Positions 56,522 to 64,000 of a stretch of DNA of 64,000 nt are shown in pieces. The notes beneath the pieces are model-generated. The model was not told the DNA's origin and searched no databases. It saw only the letters and a program-made list of their open reading frames with translations. A program made the position numbers and the translations under genes. Position 1 is the first letter of the stretch. Each line of letters begins with the position of its first letter. Source of the stretch: Apoda limacodes (taxonomy: Eukaryota; Arthropoda; Insecta; Lepidoptera; Limacodidae); NCBI GenBank assembly GCA_946406115.1, contig OX291548.1:10652373-10716372 (forward strand). Reading direction: 5' to 3'.

Positions 56522-58949
56522 CCAGCGGCTTTAAGAATACATAACATTAGACACATACGTTCCATAATATGCAGATCTAAAGTTAGTGAACTCATAAAAT
56601 GTTCAAAGCAGCGTACGATAGTTATTAAAAAAATGTCGACACTCAATACTATTTAAGTTATTTTGAGTTAATATGTCAGTGTTGTAGTAGATAAAGTGAC
56701 AATGTAAGTAGGTAACGGTTGGATGACCGTCACGTAAATCTAAGTAAGGTATTTAGTTCGTTCCGTAACACTATACTGACAGTCTGTCACGGAAGTTTAG
56801 TTTGCTTGAATAAGGTTACATACATTTGCGTCACCAGAAATGAAGTGATAAGTTACATGTAAATATAACTAGTGTATTAAGGTATTTAATGCAGAAATGT
56901 ACAATGAAACTTACGTAACAGATGACTGTTTAAAATGTTGACAAACTTTGTTCAAAATACTTAATTAACCTTTTAACAAAACAGTTGAAAAAAATGTGGA
57001 GTTTCAAGTTGCCTTAAAATTGTCTAATAACTAATAATTTTGTGTGGTCAACAACTAAATTTTAAGTTTCTAAGGACTGGACTAGACCCAACTGATCTTT
57101 GGCAGCGTCTTCTTGGTCGCGTCGCTCGACGTACTAGTTAGTTAGTTGGACTTATGTTTTCCGCACTTAGCCTCATAATAGGGCCATTGTACGTAGGTAA
57201 CCAATACCTGTCATTGGTTACTCATACCATCCCAGCTCCATCCAAAAGTTAAGGAGGCATCTGATGTTATTCAGCGCCTCTCTCATGGTTTGGCTCGACG
57301 TACTAATGGAGCATCCGACAATTTTTTAATCCTATGCCTCATCACCAAATGCTTTATTAAAAAAAAATTATCTATAAAGATGTTCAACTTCTTTAAATTA
57401 TAATGCATAGTTCTGGGGCTCTTCATTTTATAGTAAAATGGACACATTCTGAGCTATTATAATGATAATTCTTTTTTCTTAATTATCGACACACATAAGA
57501 ATATTGTTCACCATACATACGAAATGCAATACCCAAGTAACATTTGGAGTTCTAAAATCCTTTTGAACAGATTCTAGAAAATTTCTAGAACGGCCCAAAG
57601 TTCCTGGTGACTACTCACATCAACGTTAAAATAACCTAATTATTTAGTTCTGTAGACTAAAAGGGCCCGACCTACAGAGCTTCCACGTAAAGTTTTGGCT
57701 TTTTGTTTTCAGGAGCTCACGGTAAATCCCAAAACCTCAATTTAACCTTCTTAGAACCTGTTAGGCCTGCTAAAATTGTTAAAATCTATATAAAACTAAC
57801 ATGCAAGCCTTCAACTAGCCCGGATTTAGCAGTGGAATAATCTTGTTGTCGTACACCAGACTACCTAGATTATTTCAATGTTTAGAAAATGTACATACAG
57901 GATTACGAAAGTACAAATCAGGTGCTCTTAGACTTGGTACAGTTATTTTTAGGTTTTATCAAAACGTAGTTTACGTTGTCTTCCTTGACAATGAGTTGAA
58001 AATGGGAGATGACTAATGAAGATGGCGATTAAATATTTCATACACAATTAGTTAGAGATCGATAAAACCAGCCGTCTGTGTCAGATACATTGTGACGGTT
58101 AGTTTATTGATGAAATAGGCCAAAATATGTCTGTAAAAATCACAGGCCCTCTAAAATACATTATTTACCAAATATTGGTATTGTAAACCATTTATTTTAC
58201 GGGTAAATTAAATGCGAAAAAAAAAATTAAACGCATGGAACTATTTTCCAAGCTTAAATGAGTAACACCAGAAGTTAATTCAAGCTTTATTTCAATTGGA
58301 AATTTGTTATTATTGTAAAAAACACCATATACCAAAAAATGGCTGACTTTGTGTCAGAACCTGACAGTCTGGGGTTTAACTAATTTATAACAAAGAAAGA
58401 CTTTTGGACTTGAAAATGCGCAACAGGACTTTTATATGCTAAACCACGGATTACTGGTATACTTAAGGGTTAAATCAGGCTCTGGGCTTATTAGTTATCA
58501 ATAAGCCAAATTTTTTAGTCATACTACTTTCTGTGGCTCATTTGCGCGCTTTCCAAAACCGGTGAGATTAGTTAAAAAAAGGTAAAGAAAGTAATATGGT
58601 GCATACCTACAGGCTGTTACTGTTTTGAATGGTATGTCCGATTTGAATAATTCAAAAAGTTATTTACAGGTATTGATATAGCCTTGACTTCGTAAGTGAT
58701 TTATTTAGATATGGATTAATACCAAGGTAAGAATAATGTGGCCTAGTTTGTACCGGAGTAACTATTGCATATTTTAACATGAAAAAGTAGTTATATATAA
58801 GTTATTATATATATTAAAAGAGGTTATTACGAATAAAAGGCTACTTTCAGATAAGCGTACACAATCGTCGATTAACACCAGGAAGGATATTCAAACGCAA
58901 ACCCTATTAGAAAAAAAATAGATAAACAACATCAATGTCCATATTCAAA
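56522..58949. other. Intronic, nothing recognised
   Basis: No gene or known repeat. Two TCGACGTACTA boxes at 57127 and 57296 are the only internal similarity noted. Confidence 0.35.
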
Positions 58950-59893
58950 AATAATAATGAAAAACGAAACAAAGATGTCCGTATGGATTGAAGAGCCACT
59001 TTAGATTTTAACGGGTAGATCAGGTTATTTAGCAGCAAAATATCTGATTTTGCAGCCCAAATTCAGGATTTAGCAGCAAAATATATCACAAGTTACATCA
59101 ATGCAAAGGTGGTTCCTCAGTCTAAACATCTAAATTGAGGAGCCACCTGGATCTCGAAAACTACTGGATGAATGTTTTTTTTACTAATAGATGAATTTTG
59201 TAAAGTATCTACTAAAAGAATTGGTTTAGTAGTGCTGAAACTTAAGAAAATATAATACTTTTATTATGGCTCCTCAATCTATATACTAGAGGATGAATTT
59301 ATTTAATTATATTACAAAATATATAATCGACAGTGATCATTTAGCAGGTGTTGTGTTAGATTTTGCAGTATAGGAATATTATAGTAAGACAGAGTGAATT
59401 TGGAAAATGAAGGCATTTTATTTGGCTCCTCAATCCTGACGTTCTGCATATAAATAATTAACTGTACCTACCTGAGATAACAACAGAATCAAAAGCCAGA
59501 TAGGTATACTTACATTTAGCAAATGTCTGCTAAATATATATTTACAGTTAAGTACTGTAAATATTACAATTAAAAAAAAATGATAGTTTTCGATGTTTCA
59601 TAAGGATTTGCGGTGAAGGGTGACCATATTTCGGGGATACCTGCTTATAAAATTTACCTTTTACTTCCAATATGCGTCAAAGAGTTGTATACTCCCTAGG
59701 GTTAAAACATTAACTTATTCAAAGCACACAAATTGAGCCTTAGCTATTGTGACAGCACTGCCACCTATCAAACACAACAGGAAAGTCAAAAAAATCTGTC
59801 TTCTATTTTAGATGGGGATTTGATTCTCGACCACTTCGGTCCACCCGACTTATTCCGCTTATGAAGCCCCTCAGCTACAAATGCATATGTTAA

Positions 59894-60268
59894 GAGGATA
59901 CACTCCACCGCAGCGGGCTTCATACAAACAAATTTCTCATTTGTTTTTGACATTTACTGAAATGTTGTCGCTGTGGAATTTCTTAGTCATAATCCCAAAC
60001 CGAATACCTATGTCTGTGGTTTTTCCAAAATCTTGTAAAAAGTTCTATTAACTAGAAATCTTTTTTTAAACCATTTGAATGAAAAACTAGAATCCTGTTA
60101 AACTTTTAAACTATAAAACTTGATAGAAAACTGGCACACTGCAGACCTAGATATTTATTACTAGAACATGTCTTCAAAATTTCGTGGTGTTTGATCAGCA
60201 AGTGTCAAAAATAAGTGAGAAATTCGTTTGTATGAAGCCCGCTGCGAGGCGCCGCGAAGTGTATCCTC
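59894..60268. mobile_element. 375-bp MITE with TTAA target duplication
   Basis: Terminal inverted repeats GAGGATACACT...AGTGTATCCTC continue inward through CGGGCTTCATACAAACAAAT and its complement for about 60 bp. TTAA flanks both sides (59890-59893 and 60269-60272), the target of piggyBac-group elements. The right repeat has a small insertion (GAGGCGCCGC). The ends do not start with the CCC typical of piggyBac itself. No ORF of note. Confidence 0.75.
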
Positions 60269-60630
60269 TTAACTGTTGTGAATTTATGCATCACTTGTTT
60301 GCAAATACAAGGTATAGTCCGGTCAAATTAGACCAAATAACAAGAGTAAAGCTACCGAAATTCCCACCAACCTGAAAATCAGTAAGATTGTTTAAAATAT
60401 CAAAGGTCAAAAAAATGAGTTTTTCTCGATTTTCACCAAAACGGTAAGTTTTATCATAAAAATACTTTCAACAAAAATTGTAGATCATAAAATTATCTAC
60501 AAAAAATGTATCAATACTTTTTTTTCTACGAGCCACCGTTTTTGAGATATAACGATTCAAAAAGTTGTAAAAGTTGTAATCGTCATAATATGCATGAGTA
60601 CGCCACGTATATACATCTCTATAGTTGTAA

Positions 60631-61500
60631 TATCATCATCATATCAGCCCATTGACGTCCACTGCTGGACACTGGCCTTCACCAAACTTTCTCCACAGCG
60701 TGCGGGGGGCCGACCCACGCTGCGCTTTCCGGTTCGTGGTCGTCACTCGAGAAACTTTTTCACCCATCGGCCATCGGTTCTTCGAGCTATGTGCCCTGCC
60801 CATTGCTACTTCAGCTTTGCGATTCGGTGAGCTATGTCGGCGACTTTAGTTCTCCTACGGATTTCCTCATTCCTGATTTGATCACGTAGGGAAACTCCGA
60901 GCAATAGCTGTTTCCATCGCCCGCTGAGTGATCTTGAGCTTTTGTATAAGGCCGTTAGATAGCAGCCACGTCTCAGTGCCGTAAGTCATCACTGGCAACA
61001 CACACTGGTTGAAGACTTCCAACGCATTTGTGAACAGTTTTGGAGATATGACATCTCCCTGTCTCACACCTCTCTGCAGTTGGATCGGTTTCGAGTTTTG
61101 ATCCTGGAGACGGACTGACATGGTGGCGTTATCGTACAAGCATTTTAGCACCTCGGTATATCATTGACCAATACGGCATCTCTGTAGAGCCTGTAGCTCT
61201 GCCCATGTTTCCACCGAATCGAAGCCTTTCTCATAGTCCACAAACGCTAAGCAAAGGAGCTGATTATACTCTTCTGACTTCTGTATAATCTCCCTCAGCG
61301 TATGTATGTTGTCTACGGTGCTACAGCCTCTTCGGAACCCAGCTTGTTCGGGAGGCTGGAAGTCGTCGATCTTGCGAGCGAGATGGTTCGTAATTACTCT
61401 TGAAAACAGCTTATAAACATGGCTCAGAAGCGTGATGGGTCTGTAATTATTAAGAGGCGTATTGTCACCTTTTTTGAAGAAAAGCACCACTTAGCCTCTG
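60631..61500 (-). pseudogene. RTE-type LINE reverse transcriptase relic
   Basis: On the minus strand the first block (61490-61161) reads NNYRPITLLSHVYKLFSRVI, EQAGFRRGCSTVDNIHTLRE and CLAFVDYEKGFDSVETW with the first catalytic Asp. After a frame change, the second block (61151-60882) reads MLKCLYDNATMSVRLQDQNS, QLQRGVRQGDVISPKLFTNALEV and then jumps to FNQCVLPVMTYGTETW. The catalytic YxDD segment is deleted between EV and FN. The C-terminal region continues in broken frames to about 60631. It sits in the loop of the larger inverted repeat. Confidence 0.85.
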
Positions 61501-62400
61501 TGCCTACTTGTGGCGTAGTACCTTGCGGTGAGTTGTAATATATGTTAAAATATTTTTCTATCGGTCATTGTAACTTACACTTCTAATATAAAATATACAT
61601 AAGTCTTATAATTATAAGAATATCAGGTAAAATGAAACCAGCCCCTTAATTTAAACCACGTTAAAAAAAACGTGCTAAGAACACTACCTCATAGGTGGCG
61701 TGGAAACGTGTGCATATTATGACGATTACAACTTTTTGAATCGTTATATCTCAAAAGTAGTGGCTCATAGAAAAAAAAGTATTAGTACATTTCTTGTAGA
61801 TAATTTATGATCTACAATTTTTGTTTGCAGTATTTTTATGATAAAATTACCGTTATCGTGAAAATAGCGAAAAACTAATTTTTTTGACCTTTGACCTTGA
61901 ATACAATTTTTGCCATGCTGGGGAAAGATGGGAAACTTTCAAATTTTAATTTTAATTATATTTTAAACAATCTTACTGATTTTCAGCTTGGTGTGAATTT
62001 AAGTAGCTTCGAATGTCTAAATTGACCGGACTAGTGACTGTCCGCTGACTTCGGTTTTGCTTTTTGACCGATCACATTCATGGAAATTCAACCTCTGGTA
62101 TATATGTAGATTTAGGAGTCATACTAAAAATATTGTATTTTTTTGAGGTTCAGCACTACAAAACCTATATTTTAGTAAATACTATACACCATTGCTGCGA
62201 AATGATACACAATTTTGAAAAAAAATCATCTATTAGTTTACGAGACCAGGTGGCTCCTTAATCCAGATGTTTAGACTGAGGAGCCACCTTTGCATTGATG
62301 TAACTTGTGGTATATTTTGCTGCTAAATAATGGTGTGATCTGCCCTTTAAAATCTAAACTGGCTCCTCGGTCCGTTCGGTTCTCTCAGTATTATTTTTTA

Positions 62401-62966
62401 CTTTCCGTTTAAAAGTACCACTGCTGACCATCTTACGCCAGGACACCTGGATATTTTGATCGAAAAAACAAGGTCTGATTAGGTCCACGCTAAGCCCACA
62501 AGGTTGCAAATTGGTGTGACAAAAAAAAAACAAAAAACCGCTAGGATGCTCTTTTGGACTTGGACCTTAATTGTGAAATTTCCAATAAGTTATAGTTCAA
62601 GTAATAAAGGCCTGGTCTGGCCCACAAGAAAACCTAAAAGCCCTACGAAGGATTTCAATTACCGTTGAGTCTTAGCAAAGTGTGGTTCTGAATAGGTCTT
62701 GGTAAGGTTGTGAGTTAGACCTACTAGCCTTGCTTAACGATAAGAACTGTCAAAATATAACCAAAGCAGAAACTTTTCAAAACCTGGAGCTCCTAGAACC
62801 TTATAAGTCAGAGTTGTAAACAATCATAAAATCATTTTAAACTTCTGTGAAGGCCTATTTTCTGTATAGTATTCTGTATTAATAACTTTTTAGCCCTAAG
62901 AGCTGAAGTAATTAAATAAAACTTAAGCAAGACCTGTAGAAAATTTCTACCCAGAAAGTTACTAAC
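62401..62966. other. Intronic, nothing recognised
   Basis: No gene or known repeat. Confidence 0.4.
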
Positions 62967-63140
62967 TTAATATTATAAATGCGAAAGCAACTCTGTCTGT
63001 CTCTTACCTCTTCACACTTACACCACTCTACGGATTAAGATGAAATTTGGCATGGAGATAGTCTGAGTCCCGGGAAAGGACATAGGCTACTTGAAAACGT
63101 GAAGTGTGACTCGGTTTTTTGTCTACGTATAATTTCTTCT
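62967..63140 (+). mobile_element. Helitron-like fragment
   Basis: TTAATATTATAAATGCGAAAG start, then GTCTGTCTCTTACCTCTTCAC and GGCATGGAGATAGTCTGAGT, the same family as the complete copy at 63692. No 3' end. Confidence 0.55.
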
Positions 63141-63680
63141 ATTTGTATGTTTGTCACCTAACTCCTTATAAACGGCTGAAACTATTTGGGTGAAATGTTG
63201 TTTGAATATTTCAATGGGTTCCTGGATTGTTTGAAACCACAATTGGACCCGATAGGTGGCGCTGCAGTCGGTGTGTCTCTGATCTTCTCCGAAATGGCAA
63301 AGACTGAACGTACGACAGTGACTTCAACATTCGCTGCATTGAATATATTATCAACTTCAAATATTAAAATTTGTGGCTTGAAAGCGACGCATTACATGCA
63401 TATAATGTAAAAAAAGCATCGAAAAAGCTCGCTTAACATTGAAAGATTTCGAAGAAAGGCTTCGCGCCAATACTTCCACCGCAGAACATTTAAAATAAAA
63501 TGAAGAATTAAATAATTTAGACATAGAGGCCTTAGTAAGCATTAAGATATCTAAAAATGATGACTCAACCGTAGACTCGTTAGAAGTAATTATGGACTGG
63601 CAACATTTAAAAAAGTAAATGTTAAATTTAAAATATCTTATTTAATGTAGCACTGCTTTTTCGGGCAGGACAATGTCTGC
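63141..63680 (+). pseudogene. Unidentified coding-like relic
   Basis: At about 63437-63618 (+) a reading with one internal stop gives TLKDFEERLRANTSTAEHLK and then NEELNNLDIEALVSIKISKN before VIMDWQHLKK and TAA. The composition (charged, helical) looks like real protein rather than chance AT-rich sequence, and an earlier frame (63186-63410) may join it. I do not recognise the family. Confidence 0.3.
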
Positions 63681-63691
63681 CGGATCCGCTA

Positions 63692-63944
63692 TCCATACTA
63701 AAATTATAAATGCAAAAGTATCTCTGTCTGCCTCTCAGTTACCTCTTCACGCTCAAACCACTATACCAATTAAGATGAAATTTGCCATCGAGATAGTTTG
63801 AGTCCCGAGAAAGGATAAAGACTATTTAAAAACATCAAAAAAAATCAAGTGTGAGTCGTTTTTTTTCTATAATTGCGGATTTTCCGTAGAAATCCTACAT
63901 CGATAACCGAATTGAGGGCGGGTGGAACCGCGGGCAAAAGCTGG
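63692..63944 (+). mobile_element. Complete short Helitron next to exon 3
   Basis: Begins TCCATACTAAAATTATAAAT after host A (63691) and ends AAAAGCTGG before host T (63945), 253 bp. A small GCGG/CCGC stem precedes the end. It lies 28 bp before the exon 3 boundary. Confidence 0.7.
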
Positions 63945-63972
63945 TAACAAATATAAATTATTTCTGTGCCAG

Positions 63973-64000
63973 GTTTTCTGAGTGGCATAGCTTTGAAGAG
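63973..64000 (+). CDS. Monocarboxylate-transporter-like gene, start of coding exon 3
   Basis: After TTATTTCTGTGCCAG the reading, joined to the G left by exon 2, gives GFLSGIALK and runs off the window. In SLC16 proteins segment 2 is followed at this point by a G/S-x-(P/L)-xx-x-L-xx-(K/R) turn into the cytosolic loop, which fits. The acceptor pyrimidine tract is short, and a Helitron ends 28 bp upstream. Intron 2 is 10,134 bp. Only 28 bases are visible, so this call leans on phase and family fit. Confidence 0.7.

Larger units (their letters stand above)
58950..62400. repeat. Second large, diverged inverted repeat with nested insertions
   Basis: Left pieces 58950-59330 and 60305-60611 pair with right pieces 62040-62400 and 61690-62040. 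Examples: GGAGCCACCTGG at 59144 with CCAGGTGGCTCC at 62246, and CTGAAAATCAGTAAGATTGT at 60372 with its complement at 61967. Arms match with many differences, so it is older than the 17812 palindrome. The left arm carries additional DNA including the TTAA MITE (59894-60268), and the centre holds an RTE relic (60631-61500). Confidence 0.7.

Overview
The window is nuclear DNA of an insect, most likely a moth or butterfly. This rests on the AT-rich composition, GT-AG introns, and repeat families that I recognise as typical of Lepidoptera: short Helitrons starting TCTATACTAATATTATAAA, a jockey-type LINE ending in a TTTGCCACCTTAGTGGTATAAAA-like tail, and tRNA-derived SINEs. The lepidopteran placement is recall of family appearance, not a database match.

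The only host gene I can support is on the + strand. Three exons form the start of an SLC16/monocarboxylate-transporter-like protein of the major facilitator superfamily. Exon 1 (16702-16827) carries the family signature PDGGWG. Exon 2 (53715-53838) carries the rest of the first transmembrane segment. Exon 3 starts at 63973 and runs off the window. The splice phases fit: phase 0, then phase 1. Intron 1 is 36.9 kb and intron 2 is 10.1 kb, so most of the window is the inside of two introns that have collected transposons.

Upstream region (1-16.7 kb): promoter-distal or 5' flank with a deleted pogo/CENP-B-type transposase relic (2.6-3.3 kb), Helitron, SINE and LINE fragments. Intron 1: a 3.1-kb near-perfect palindrome (17.8-20.9 kb), a HARBI1-like relic (24.2-25.0 kb), a deleted mariner/Tc1-like element (25.2-25.9 kb) and a Helitron (27.2 kb). 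It then holds a broken Polinton/adintovirus-like element (30.6-40.5 kb) with DNA polymerase B, a capsid-like gene, a small structural-like gene and a duplicated zinc-finger segment. That polymerase gene is split by a 5.2-kb CR1-type retrotransposon with both ORFs open. Next comes a cluster of jockey-type LINE copies (41.6-53.3 kb) around one long copy, and a 1.1-kb terminal-inverted-repeat element.

Intron 2: more LINE ends, a SINE whose 3' tail is the LINE tail, and a second large inverted repeat (58.95-62.4 kb) holding a TTAA-flanked MITE and an RTE-type LINE relic. A Helitron ends 28 bases before exon 3.

No rRNA, tRNA gene, CRISPR array or bacterial-type operon is seen.
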